DNA of 64,000 nucleotides from Streptomyces sp. NBC_00273 (GTDB lineage Bacteria; Actinomycetota; Actinomycetes; Streptomycetales; Streptomycetaceae): the NCBI RefSeq assembly GCF_036178145.1, contig NZ_CP108067.1, positions 248,001-312,000 on the forward strand. Reading direction: 5' to 3'. How positions within the stretch are numbered: position 1 is the stretch's first letter; each line of letters begins with the position of its first letter. This document shows, in pieces, positions 54,601-63,404 of the stretch. The notes below the pieces were generated by a model. The model worked only from the letters and a program-made list of their open reading frames with translations, was not told the origin of the DNA and did no database searches. The translations under genes and the position numbers were made by a program.

Positions 54601-55046
54601 GCGGCCCGCAGATCCGTCTCGAGCGCCTTCGAGTAACCGCCCGCCAGGAAAGCGGCGACGGCGCCCTCGCCGGCGGACAGTGCCGCACCGGCCGCCTGCT
54701 GCACCGACTTCCCCGCGTAGGGAAGGGCGGAGAGGATCGCGAAACGGTTGTCGTCCGCCTTGGCGGCGGGCAGTTGCGAGGTGAGGAACGCGGTGACGAA
54801 CGCGGGGGATCCGGCGAGTGCTGCGGCAGCTCCTTCGCGGACGGCACGGCCCCCGGTCTTGTACGCCCATACTGCCTTGCCCCGGTCGGTGCCGGGCAGG
54901 CCGGTGGCCCCGCTCGTGCCCTCGGCGGCCCGCGCGGGCGCGGCGGCCAGGGTGAGGAGGGAAGGCAGCGCGGGAACGGCTGCGACACCGGCCGCGGTGC
55001 TGAGAACCCGGCGCCTGCTCCAGAATGCCGGCGGTAAGTCGTTCAT
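51681..55046 (-). CDS. Very large Tat-exported ALF-repeat, alanine-rich coiled-coil protein
   Basis: The 1,121-residue protein has an N-terminal twin-arginine signal (FWSRRRVLSTAAGVAAVPAL). ALF-type repeats follow (GKAVWAYKTGGRAVREGAAA, DDRFEVFSVLSTASPEVKKY), then about 350 residues of extremely Ala-rich heptad sequence (AAxAAxxA), a second ALF block (DDRENVVAVARVTTSAVAGA, DNRVTVFRILGENPGKAVTA, DDHVEVFRLLGSDGPYMQSA), a second Ala-rich coil and a hydrophobic C-terminal domain (GGAAVVLGVGALFFPPLAAA) ending VVGWLTW. ALF repeats occur in secreted actinobacterial proteins, often ahead of toxin domains. I chose ATG 55046 because it places the RR motif at residues 11-12. Confidence 0.85.
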   Translation of the reverse strand: MNDLPPAFWSRRRVLSTAAGVAAVPALPSLLTLAAAPARAAEGTSGATGLPGTDRGKAVWAYKTGGRAVREGAAAALAGSPAFVTAFLTSQLPAAKADDNRFAILSALPYAGKSVQQAAGAALSAGEGAVAAFLAGGYSKALETDLRAAVFTVMSYSGRGVKRAATKALDLGTAKAYDTFLTTTQYTAQQEDDRFEVFSVLSTASPEVKKYAERALNEGTPEAIRQFLSAGQHIARARDEEAATIDQLVAIVEREGLRAQLQTEQAVAASDNAKKAASEAKAAALKAADEARAAQQDVGKAASAANDAASAARGAADAAATAIGASRMAQAASGRAASAAQAAAAAAASAGNAAARAYHAAIAASADASKAGAARQAAQGARAAAERATTAAAAADQAASASQQASAAGSAAAGAAQNAAQAANAAADAASSAGIAQSQAAKARQAAAEADAAAARATRAASTAQSLANRAASAARVARDAARSAAAHAIKAAEAAEEAADNAGEAIEYAKRSTAYAEAAMDAATTAANAIKEAQAVEVAARAAESARIEEDTKLGVLEARLRAQAETEDAVRADRARTQADQTTTETKDLIAAAEAALKAGAPDTAASGRKAAVRLLNSGGTWTREAAEFALAGTDADVANWIDTDRLLAQKQDDRENVVAVARVTTSAVAGAAHQALASGDPDAARRFLDQGVIEAAATDNRVTVFRILGENPGKAVTAKAEAALRDGSAQALHRFLNIELAEAVKEDDHVEVFRLLGSDGPYMQSAAKIVLEGSARMRRYFVLHDQYNIARLDHDRATHIAAIRASIAHGARIAAKAQQDAALAAQAAAEARQAAQEASDWALKAQGYAQDAADSAKEARDSADAADRSAASAAQSAQQAKSAASVARGAARTANYSMRRAVASAQQAVAYAADAQSSATQAQASAQQAGKDAQEAATAASDAHRIATAKRDAEIVAAAKQAAVEAKQHEQAGTTPATEADDDGDTKLWGLWPEDVKDTKDWALVTGHWSTVAGGAAVVLGVGALFFPPLAAAAGVVGLVSLGLQGASALLNGISYGWDDARFHQALGAFVLGGILTGKGKLLGKMGEQVSKTVGQKVSSAAGAVADATTTVVGWLTW

Positions 55047-55864
55047 GGTTTCCCCCGTTTTCGAACAGCGGCGCAGGCATGACAGCGGCATCCCCATCGC
55101 GCTGTTCAGTGAAGGTGGTTGGGCGACTGCGACATCGGTCTGCAGTGCGAATGCGATCACCGTATGCCGCGGCAATCTGGAAATCAACCGTGGTTGATTG
55201 GCGATCATTTTCAGACGAGACTGTCCGGAAACGAGCCAATGGGTGTCCCGGGGCCCCTTGGTGAGTCGATCGAACTGAAATCAGAAGACGTAGTTCAGCC
55301 TTGTTCTGACGGGCAGTCCGATTGCATGCGGTAGCAACTGATCATTGTGGAATCCGCTTGCGGGCCGACGCGTGGTAGCCGATGCTGAGCCCGGTCATGC
55401 CGCGGCCTGCGCCCGACGCCCGACTGCCGGCGCAGCGTAGGCTGTGCGGCAATTGCGCCGCTGATCTTGAGCGTGCATGATGGCGCAGTGGGCGGCTGCC
55501 GACAGCCTGTGGAGCCTCGACCCAGGGGGAGACTTCATGATCCGGCTTTCCGCAACGCCCGTAACCCGGGTGGACACCGGGGGCGGCATCACCCGGTCCA
55601 GCCCCGCTTTTAGGAACCCCCGCCCGTCGTCCGTATCCGTGGCGGAACGCATCAGGGCCGCGGATTCCATCTGCGTGCATCCACCGATGCAGAATCGGCG
55701 CTTTCGGGATGGTGCGCTGCCGCCCGAAGGCCTTTCGCCTCGGTCGCCGGCGCCGCAAAAGCACGGTTGCGCGAGCAGGTCGAATCTCCGGTCGACGCCC
55801 CACCAGACATGAGCACGCGACGGAGCATCGCCGTGTGCCGGAATTTCGAATTCAAGGAGGAAGC
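55047..55864. other. Intergenic region between divergent secreted-protein genes
   Basis: These 818 bp separate the ALF-repeat gene from the first pseudoprotease-lectin gene. They must hold both promoters. Base composition is lower in GC at 55070-55330. I see no convincing gene; the few long frames lack ribosome sites and domains. Confidence 0.4.
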
Positions 55865-57019
55865 ATGCTCGCATTCCGTTCGCGCGCGGCGCGGATCAGC
55901 GGCGCCCTGGCCGCCACCGCGTTAACGACTCTCGTGATGGTCCCCGCGACTTCCGCGACGGCGGTCACGGGTCCCGAGCCCGCCGCCGACACGCACCCCT
56001 ACGCGGTGCGGCTCCAACTGGGCGGCGAAGTCGACTCCCGTGCCTGCACAGGCACTCTGGTCGACCGGTTCTGGGTCCTGACCGCCACCAGCTGCTTCGC
56101 GCCCGTACCCGGCAGCGAGGTCGCCGCCGGCAAGCCGGCCCTCAAGACCACGGCCATCCTGGGCAACGGCCAGGCTGTCGAAGTCACCGAGATAGCCCCG
56201 CGCAGCGACCGCGATGCCGCCCTCGTCCGGCTGGCCACGCCCGTCACCGACATCAGGACCGCTCGGCTTGCCACCTCGGCCGCGGCTTCCGGCGCCGACC
56301 TGACGGCCTCAGGGTTCGGCCGTACCAAGACCGAGTGGGTACCGGGCAAGCTCCACACCGGCGCCTTCAGCGTCACCGCCACCGACGCCACCTCCCTCAC
56401 CGTCACCGGCAAGGGCGCAGACGCCCTCTGCAAGGGCGACACGGGCGGCCCGATGCTGAACGCCGCAGGCGAGCTGGTGGGCGTGAACAGCCGCTCCTGG
56501 CAGGGGGGATGCCTGGGCACGCCCGCCACGGAGACCCGTACGGGAGCCATCTCCACGCGCGTCGACGGCCTCGCCGACTGGGTACGGCAGGCCGGCCTCA
56601 CCACCGCTTCGGTCCGCAACGCCCACAGCAACCTCTGCCTGTTCGTCGGTTGGCGCACGCCCGACAACGGCGCCCCAGCCCAGCAGGCCGACTGTGACCC
56701 GAAGTACGCCGACCAGCTGTGGAAGTTCGAGCCGGTCGCCGGTGGCGGCTACCAGATCCGCAACACCCACAACAACCGATGCCTCCTGGTGTCGTGGCGC
56801 ACCCCGGAGCCGGGCGCGCCCGTAACGCAGTACGACTGCAACCCCGCGTACGCCGACCAGGTCTGGAAGCTCGATCCCGTTGCCGGTGGGGGCTACCAGA
56901 TCCGCAACTCACTGAACAACCTGTGCATGTACGTATCGTGGCGCACCCCGGAGTGGGGCGCCCCCGTGGTGCAGGTCGACTGCGACGCGCAGTACGCCGA
57001 CCAGGTCTGGAGGATCTGA
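55865..57019 (+). CDS. Secreted trypsin-fold pseudoprotease with lectin-like beta-trefoil
   Basis: The 384-residue protein has a signal peptide (MLAFRSRAARISGALAATAL, cleavage near ATAVTG). A chymotrypsin-fold domain follows in which the His box reads WVLTATSCFA instead of TAAHC, and the Ser box reads CKGDTGGPML instead of GDSGGP; the Asp (DRDAALVRL) is kept. From about residue 255 there are three beta-trefoil repeats (NAHSNLCLFVGWRTPDNGAP, NTHNNRCLLVSWRTPEPGAP, NSLNNLCMYVSWRTPEWGAP), each ending in YADQxW. It is probably a carbohydrate- or surface-binding protein without protease activity. Start ATG 55865 with AAGGAGG upstream. Confidence 0.82.
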   Translation: MLAFRSRAARISGALAATALTTLVMVPATSATAVTGPEPAADTHPYAVRLQLGGEVDSRACTGTLVDRFWVLTATSCFAPVPGSEVAAGKPALKTTAILGNGQAVEVTEIAPRSDRDAALVRLATPVTDIRTARLATSAAASGADLTASGFGRTKTEWVPGKLHTGAFSVTATDATSLTVTGKGADALCKGDTGGPMLNAAGELVGVNSRSWQGGCLGTPATETRTGAISTRVDGLADWVRQAGLTTASVRNAHSNLCLFVGWRTPDNGAPAQQADCDPKYADQLWKFEPVAGGGYQIRNTHNNRCLLVSWRTPEPGAPVTQYDCNPAYADQVWKLDPVAGGGYQIRNSLNNLCMYVSWRTPEWGAPVVQVDCDAQYADQVWRI

Positions 57020-57137
57020 CCGGCCACCGGTGTTCTGCGAGGTTCCCGGCCTGCCACATCCGGTCGGGGACCTCGCCACGCCTTGGCGCAGACGGATGAA
57101 GCCCGCAAACCCGCACACGCCTGCCGAAGGAAGAGAC

Positions 57138-58292
57138 ATGCCTGCGCCCCGCCCGCGCACCGCGCGGACCCCCGGCCTGCTGACCGTACTCACCATGGTC
57201 TTGCTGCCCCTCGCCATGCCGGTGACTCCCGCCATGGCCGTGAGCGGCCCCGAAACGGCCGCCGGACAGCTTGCTGCCGTCGTCAAACTCGCCATCGGCG
57301 ATGAAGACCATGCACGTGCCTGCACGGGTACTCTCATCCATCAGCTGTGGGTCCTGACCGCCGCGAGCTGCTTCGCGGCCACCCCCGGCACGCCGGTCCC
57401 AGCCGGCAGGCCGGCCCTGAAGGCCACGGCCGCGCTCAGCGACGGCACGACAGCGGACATCCTTGAGATCGTCCCGCGGGACGACCGAGATCTCGCCCTG
57501 ATCCGGCTCGTCACTCCCGTCACCACTGTCCGGCCCGCGATCCGGGCGCTTGGCCTGCCGGCCGTGAGCACCGATCTGACCGCGGCCGGGTTCGGCCGAA
57601 CCAGAACCGAGTGGGTGCCGGACAAGCTCCGCTCCGGAACGTTCACTCTCGACGCGAGCACTCCCACAGGCCTGGGGATCACCGGCAAGGGCACAGACGT
57701 TCTGTGCAAGGGAGACACGGGCGGCCCACTCCTGAACGCCGACGGACAGATTGTCGGTGTCAACTCCCGGTCCTGGCAGGGAGGCTGTCTCGGGTCCCCC
57801 GCAGCCGAGACCCGCACCAGCGCCCTTTCCGTCCGCGTCGACGACCTGGCCTCCTGGTTCCAGCAGACCCAGACCGCCGACTGGAAGGGCCCGCTGGTAA
57901 ACGCCAACAGTGGCAAGTGCCTGGAGATCGAGAACTCACTGCGGACCGACGGCGCTCGCGTCCAGCAGTGGACCTGCCGCGACATGCCCACCATGCGATG
58001 GAACCTGCACTGGGCCGGAAACGGCTGGGAAGTTCGCAACGTCAACAGCGGTATCTGCCTGGAGATCGAGGACTCGCAGATGACCGACGGCGCCCGGGCC
58101 CAGCAGTGGACCTGCCACGACATGCCTACGATGCGTTGGGACCTCGTCAAGGGAAAGTGGGGCTACTGGCTCAAGAACCGCAACAGCGGCAAGTGCCTGG
58201 AGATCGAGGACTCGCAGATGATCGACGGCGCCCGGGCCCAGCAGTGGACCTGCCACGACATGCCGACCCTGGAGTGGACCTTCACGTCATGA
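57138..58292 (+). CDS. Secreted trypsin-fold pseudoprotease with ricin-type lectin domain (paralogue)
   Basis: This 384-residue paralogue of the preceding gene has a signal peptide (TPGLLTVLTMVLLPLAMPVT), a trypsin fold with WVLTAASCFA (His replaced by Ser) and CKGDTGGPLL (catalytic Ser replaced by Thr), and Asp in DRDLALIRL. The C-terminal beta-trefoil is of a different type: three NSGKCLEIENS-like units with QQWTCRDMPTMRW, a classical ricin QxW lectin pattern. It follows 118 bp downstream with GAAGGAAGAG before the ATG. Protease halves are conserved while lectin halves differ, suggesting a duplicated platform presenting two binding specificities. Confidence 0.82.
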   Translation: MPAPRPRTARTPGLLTVLTMVLLPLAMPVTPAMAVSGPETAAGQLAAVVKLAIGDEDHARACTGTLIHQLWVLTAASCFAATPGTPVPAGRPALKATAALSDGTTADILEIVPRDDRDLALIRLVTPVTTVRPAIRALGLPAVSTDLTAAGFGRTRTEWVPDKLRSGTFTLDASTPTGLGITGKGTDVLCKGDTGGPLLNADGQIVGVNSRSWQGGCLGSPAAETRTSALSVRVDDLASWFQQTQTADWKGPLVNANSGKCLEIENSLRTDGARVQQWTCRDMPTMRWNLHWAGNGWEVRNVNSGICLEIEDSQMTDGARAQQWTCHDMPTMRWDLVKGKWGYWLKNRNSGKCLEIEDSQMIDGARAQQWTCHDMPTLEWTFTS

Positions 58293-58487
58293 CCGGACCA
58301 CTCACGGCACAAGGCCCCGGCTGCGACGCACCGGTTTGGTGTCAGAAGCCGTTGTCCTATCGATCTTGAGTGCGGTGTGATCGAAAGTGGCCGGTGGGGC
58401 GGGTGATTCTGCCGTGGCCGTGCATGAAGACAGGGCCTCTGGTGCAGTTCGGAGTTGCTGAGACACCGATCACGCCAGGAGGCCCTG

Positions 58488-59393
58488 TTGTCACCGTTGT
58501 ACGTGGTCGAGGGTGTCCGGTTCAACTCGTCCGGCGGGGCGTGCGATTGCCTCGTTCACCGGTTCGGGAACGCGGCTGATCAGCCCGACCGGGTCCGGGC
58601 CTATGGCACGGACCTGACGGACACCGAGTGGCAGGAGATCCGGCCGCTGCTGCCGGTGCCGGCATGGATGGAGGGCCGGGGTGGCAGGCCGGAGAGCTAC
58701 TGCCATCGCGTGATGTTGGACGCGGTCTTCTACGTTGTCGACAACGGCATCAAGTGGCGCAATCTGCCGGTCGACTTTCCCGCCTGGGACCGGGTCTACG
58801 CATTCTGGCGGCGCTGGCGCCGATGCGGGCTGATCGGTGAGCTCCACGACCGGCTGAGGGGGAAAGTGCGCGAGGCGGCCGGGCGCGATCCGGAGCCGAC
58901 GGCCGCGGTGATCGACTCACAGTCGGTGAAGGCCGACGCGGTGGTGGGGGCCGACAGCCGCGGCTATGACGGAGCCAAGAAGATCAACGGAAGGCGCCGG
59001 CACCTGATCTGCGACACGATCGGCCTGCTCCTGGCCATCCGGGTGCTGCCCGCGGATGTCACCGACCGGCAGGCCGCCACCGACATGCTGCCCGCGCTGC
59101 GGACACGGTTCCCAACGATCACGAAGATGTGGGCGGACTCCGGCTACACCGGCGTCCTGGTCGTCTGGGCCCTGGCCGTCCTGCGGCTGATCGTCACCGT
59201 CGTCAAGCGCAGTGATGACGTGAAGGGGTTCGTGGTGCTGCCGAAGCGGTGGGTGGTGGAGAGAAGTTTCGGGCGGCTGTTGCGCTCACGGCTTCTGTCC
59301 CGCGACTTCGAGCGCCGGTGCGACTCCAGTGAGGCGATGATCCTGTGGTCGCTGACGATGCTCATGACCCGCCGCCTCGCACACCGGTGCTGA
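58488..59393 (+). CDS. IS5-family transposase (single frame)
   Basis: The 301-residue transposase starts at a TTG preceded by AGGAGG (5-nt spacing). It has the DUF4096 domain (DLTDTEWQEIRPLLPVPAWM, NGIKWRNLPVDFPAWDRVYA), Asp in AAVIDSQSVKADAVVG, a GYDGAKKINGRRRHLICDT block, Asp in MWADSGYTGVLV, and Glu in KRWVVERSFGRLLRSRLLSR. All catalytic residues are present and no frameshift is needed. I could not identify terminal repeats; the element probably spans about 58370-59400. Confidence 0.88.
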   Translation: MSPLYVVEGVRFNSSGGACDCLVHRFGNAADQPDRVRAYGTDLTDTEWQEIRPLLPVPAWMEGRGGRPESYCHRVMLDAVFYVVDNGIKWRNLPVDFPAWDRVYAFWRRWRRCGLIGELHDRLRGKVREAAGRDPEPTAAVIDSQSVKADAVVGADSRGYDGAKKINGRRRHLICDTIGLLLAIRVLPADVTDRQAATDMLPALRTRFPTITKMWADSGYTGVLVVWALAVLRLIVTVVKRSDDVKGFVVLPKRWVVERSFGRLLRSRLLSRDFERRCDSSEAMILWSLTMLMTRRLAHRC

Positions 59394-59412
59394 GCGCGAA
59401 CCGGCCCGAGGG

Positions 59413-59918
<506 letters not shown>

Positions 59919-59988
59919 TCCGCTCCTCCACAGCCACGCCAACACGCGGCCTTCTGCTGATTTCCGGATGACCGTTGCGGCGGGCTTG

Positions 59989-61077
59989 TCAGTGGTGGAT
60001 GAGCGCGGCGAGTCCCGCGTAGGAGGAGACCAGCAGGCGGCCTCGGGGTGTCATGGTCTGGGCTTCGGAGAACCACGGACCGTCCACCACCTGTCCGGCC
60101 GGCTCCCGGCAGGACAGGTCCCACACCCGCAGGACACGGTCCGTGTTGTCGTAGCGCGGCCCGTCGGCCAGGACGTACTGGGCACTGGTGACCGCCACCG
60201 GACGGCCGTCCACCAGTCCGGCCGAAATCGCGAACGGCTCAGTGGTGGGGCAGCTGTCGATCTGTTCGCAGGTGGCCAGGTCCCATACCCGCATCGTGTG
60301 GTCCGCGCCCCCGGTGACGGCGATCGGGCGGCCGTCCAGCACGGTCGTCGCCACGGCTTGCACCGGTCCGTCATGACCGGTCAGCTCCCCCAGCGGCCGG
60401 CCGGCGGCCAGGTCGATGACCTGCAGGGGTCCCTCGTCCTCACTGGTGACGGCGATCGGGCGGCCGCCCAGCACCGCCGTGGCCACCGCCCACACCTCAC
60501 TGTCGGCGTAGACCAGATGGTCGCCGATCTGTTCGCAGGTGGCCAGGTCCCACAGGCGCGCCGTCCCGTCATCGCCGGCCGTGACCACCACCGGACGGCC
60601 GTTCAGGACCGTTGTCGCAACCGCGTTCACCGGGCCCCTGTAGAGCTCGAGCATCTGCGCGATCTGCTCGCCGGCACCCAGGTCCCAGACACGCGCCGTA
60701 CCGTCCCCGCTGCCGGTGACGGCGACCGGACGGCCGTCCAGTACCGCCGTCGCCAGGCCCCGTACCGAGTCTTCGTGGCCGGTGAGAGGTTCACCGACCG
60801 GAAGCCCCGTGGCCATGTCCAGCATCCGCACCGTTGCGTCCTCGGTCCCGATGACGGCGACCTCTCGGCCGTCCAGGACAGCGCTCGCCACCGCATTGGC
60901 CCAGCCGTTGCCCGAGACAGCCTCGATCCTGCTGTCCCAGTCCGTCCGCCACCGCGCACCGCAACTCTCGCCCGCGTGCCCGGCAGGCGTACCCCCGGAA
61001 CCCGCCGGGAACACCGCTCCTTCCCGGGCAGGGGCCACTGCGGCCGGAAAACCGTAACTCTGCTCAATATGGGACAT
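59989..61077 (-). CDS. WD40-like beta-propeller protein
   Basis: The 362-residue protein has about six or seven repeats of roughly 45 residues of the form VAxAVLDGRPVAVTGSGDGT, ARVWDLxTGEQI, with the GH...WD spacing typical of WD40 blades. There is no signal peptide, so it is probably a cytosolic scaffold. In streptomycetes such propellers are often the sensory half of a kinase or NTPase, but here the protein is stand-alone. The start at 61077 has no strong ribosome site; an upstream ATG at 61122 is possible. No partner gene is obvious. Confidence 0.8.
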   Translation of the reverse strand: MSHIEQSYGFPAAVAPAREGAVFPAGSGGTPAGHAGESCGARWRTDWDSRIEAVSGNGWANAVASAVLDGREVAVIGTEDATVRMLDMATGLPVGEPLTGHEDSVRGLATAVLDGRPVAVTGSGDGTARVWDLGAGEQIAQMLELYRGPVNAVATTVLNGRPVVVTAGDDGTARLWDLATCEQIGDHLVYADSEVWAVATAVLGGRPIAVTSEDEGPLQVIDLAAGRPLGELTGHDGPVQAVATTVLDGRPIAVTGGADHTMRVWDLATCEQIDSCPTTEPFAISAGLVDGRPVAVTSAQYVLADGPRYDNTDRVLRVWDLSCREPAGQVVDGPWFSEAQTMTPRGRLLVSSYAGLAALIHH

Positions 61078-61348
61078 GCACGCCACCCTAGAACGGGCCA
61101 CTGACAGCCGTGAGACGGGCATCTCTCCCGCATGGGCGGAGCGTTCAGCGGTAAGCCGATGCCGGTGCAGAGCGACCGCGGAAGGCAGGGCATGAGCCGG
61201 GCGGAAACAGCTCAGCACAGGCGGGCCTGCCCGGCAGCCGCGGTGGGCGGGAGGGGACAGGGCCCGACCGTGGCCGCCTCCGTCGAAACCTGGCCAGGAC
61301 GGCCGCGCTCGCGTTTCCGGGCGGGGGCAGCGGGCCGGGTATCCGGCG

Positions 61349-61777
61349 TTACAAGGCGGCGCCAGCCGGACCCGGTGCCTCCTGGGCCTCCGGTCCGCCG
61401 GCAGCGACGATCCGGCGCAGGACCACGTGGCAACCCGGCCAGTCCTGGCTGCGAAACCACCAGTCCATCTCGACCACATGATGCAGATGCAGCCGCATCT
61501 CCCGCAGCGCCATGTCCTTCGCCGCAGCCACGGGCCGGCGGCTCTCCTCGCTGTCGGTGGCACCGTCGAGGACACCACGCAGAGCCCGCTCCCAGCGCAT
61601 GACCCGCACTGCCGCGCCCATCGCGTCGTGGCCGTTCGCGTGGTAGCCGATCTGCAACAGATCTGACTGTTGCCGTGTCAGCTCTCCCCCGAGCACCCAG
61701 GAAACAGCGACCGCGGCCGCCTCCTGAACCAACTTCACATCATCAGGACGATGGTTGTAGATGTTCGTCTCATCCAT
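61349..61777 (-). CDS. Hypothetical protein
   Basis: The 142-residue cytosolic protein begins MDETNIYNHRPDDVKLVQEA and is helical, with a His/Trp-rich middle (MRLHLHHVVEMDWWFRSQDW). No family is recognised. The coding pattern is convincing and the start is an ATG, although the ribosome site is weak. It is divergent from the zinc-ribbon gene and precedes the propeller gene in the same direction. Confidence 0.55.
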   Translation of the reverse strand: MDETNIYNHRPDDVKLVQEAAAVAVSWVLGGELTRQQSDLLQIGYHANGHDAMGAAVRVMRWERALRGVLDGATDSEESRRPVAAAKDMALREMRLHLHHVVEMDWWFRSQDWPGCHVVLRRIVAAGGPEAQEAPGPAGAAL

Positions 61778-61898
61778 GATCACGACCCTATTCGGACCAG
61801 GGCGGATGGCGCGCCGCCCATACCGACGGACACTGCGTCCCCGAGTCCGTGGCGACGCAGAAACCCCAGGCCCTCAATGTGTGTGCACTCTCCCTCGC

Positions 61899-62093
61899 AT
61901 GAACAGCACCAGGTACGACGAACCCTGCCCCCTTTGCCACGCACCGCTGCTCTTGGACCTGCTCCAGGTGCGCTCCGCTCGGTCCGACTTCCCCGTCGCC
62001 GAGCGCGTCACAGGGCGCCGGTGCCCCGGCTGCCAGGCGGCCCGGCCCGTGTGGTGGGTGGAGGTGATGCGGGAGCACTACGGCGACACCTGA
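61899..62093 (+). CDS. Small zinc-ribbon protein
   Basis: The 64-residue protein has two CxxC knuckles (EPCPLCHAPL and RRCPGCQAAR) about 30 residues apart, forming a likely zinc ribbon, and a Trp-rich end (PVWWVEVMREHYGDT). The function is unknown; nucleic-acid or protein binding is possible. Confidence 0.6.
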   Translation: MNSTRYDEPCPLCHAPLLLDLLQVRSARSDFPVAERVTGRRCPGCQAARPVWWVEVMREHYGDT

Positions 62094-62571
62094 TGGCGCC
62101 GTGCGAATGCTGCGCCCCTCCCCCACGAGCCCCACCCGCCCCGGAATCCCACTCCAATCCACCGTCATCGAGCGCACACCAGCACACGACGGCCCCAACC
62201 ACCCACCACCGCTGAGCACACCACGTCACCGACGCCCTTCAACACGAACAGCCACCCACACCCCCGCACCCGGCAAGGGGGCTTCGTGCTTCCTGGAGGA
62301 GTTCGCCGTGCCGTGAACACCCGCCCGGCGGGCTCTGCTGGTCAGCTGGCTAGTGTCCCCGGCGTCGTAGACCGCGCGGGCCGAGCTCTGCTTGGACGGG
62401 TCGCCGTACAGCAGGGCCGCGAGGTCTGCCCACGACGTGCCGCCGTCGCGGAGCCGGACGACCATCGCGCGCAGCCGGCGCTGCAGGTCCGCCGGGAGGT
62501 CGGACGACGAACCGCTCCAGTGGACGCCCCAGCTCCCTGCCCACGCACTGCACCGCCTCGATCTTCCCGGG

Positions 62572-62916
62572 CCGGACCCGGGCAGCATCAGGGTCACCCG
62601 GCTCCATCAGGCCGTGCCCGGCGGAGGCTTCTCCATCGCCCGGCTCGCACACACGCTGAACACCACCACCTACCACGTCATCTGCCTGCTGGCCCAGCAC
62701 CCCGTCGACTGGAGCCCACCCCGATTCCGCCGCACTCAGCACACCGCCACCCGCCTGAAACAGTGGCGCATCTGGTACGAGCAGGACCACCTGTCCCTGC
62801 AAGCCATGGCCAACCGGGAAAGGACCAGCCTCGCCGCTGTCCGGCTCGCGCTCCTCAGCCATGGCATCTGCCTACGCTCCGCCGGGTCCTACCCGGGCCG
62901 CCCAAGGAGAAAATGA
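62572..62916 (+). pseudogene. C-terminal fragment resembling TniQ-like/HTH protein
   Basis: The frame reads RVTRLHQAVPGGGFSIARLA, HTLNTTTYHVICLLAQHPVD, then RRTQHTATRLKQWRIWYEQD and HLSLQAMANRERTSLAAVRL. It has two helix-turn-helix-like blocks, as in the C-terminal region of large streptomycete TniQ-like proteins. Upstream sequence in this frame has no coding character, so the N-terminus is missing. The stop overlaps the start of the next small gene (ATGA). Confidence 0.4.
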
Positions 62917-63095
62917 CCCCTACGGCAGACACGTCATGGGCTGGTGACGACACGCAGACAGAACTCGAAGGGCCTGAGCTGACCACGATCGCAACTGCCT
63001 CCCTTGCCAAGTGGCACCGGACCTGCGACGCACGCCGCCTCGATAAGCACGGCAGCACGATCGGGGTCACAGCGTCGCTGCCTGTCTCGGAATAG
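62913..63095 (+). CDS. Small hypothetical protein coupled to the preceding fragment
   Basis: The 60-residue protein MTPTADTSWAGDDTQTELEG followed by PELTTIATASLAKWHRTCDA has no recognised domain. AAGGAG lies just upstream and the start overlaps the stop of the HTH fragment by 4 bp, a sign that it is really translated. Confidence 0.5.
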   Translation: MTPTADTSWAGDDTQTELEGPELTTIATASLAKWHRTCDARRLDKHGSTIGVTASLPVSE

Positions 63096-63404
63096 GAAGC
63101 CCACGACCCCGAGCAACTTGCCTCCGAGGGCTTCGAGGAAGCTTCCGAGAACGGAAGGCACGCATAGGCAGCGCGGTACTGCGGTGGAGAGCGGAACGGC
63201 CCCCGCCCAGGACAGGGTGTTTTGGATAGTCAGGCGTACTGGCCGTTGATCCGGGCGGCGTCGGTGTAGGCGGACGACCGTGTTGGCGGCGAGGACGGCG
63301 CTCTGCTGAGCGTGCCACCTGAACCAAATGGCGGCGGCCACCGCCCCGGGGGAGGTGGGGACGGTGGCCGCACTTGTGCTATCGGCGGTCAACCGAGCGT
63401 GACG
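63096..63404. other. Intergenic stretch, no gene seen
   Basis: About 300 bp lie between two converging genes. A minus-strand frame at 63240-63392 reads AAAIWFRWHAQQSAVLAANT, but has no ribosome site or known family. I do not call it. Confidence 0.3.

Noticed and set aside
51648..55037. Plus-strand open frame of 1,129 codons
   Set aside because: It is a shadow of the Ala-rich ALF-repeat gene. The Gly/Arg/Leu text mirrors GCC/GCG codons on the other strand.
59989..61104. Plus-strand frame opposite the WD40-like gene
   Set aside because: Its repetitive text (HRTAVQ-like units) merely mirrors the propeller repeats on the other strand.
62226..62597. Minus-strand frame reading DLPADLQRRLRAMVVRLRDG
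   Set aside because: It has some protein-like character, but no start signal or family, and it overlaps the HTH fragment on the other strand. It may be a remnant but cannot be supported.
63238..63392. Short minus-strand frame reading AAAIWFRWHAQQSAVLAANT
   Set aside because: There is no ribosome site and no recognised family; it is too short to call.
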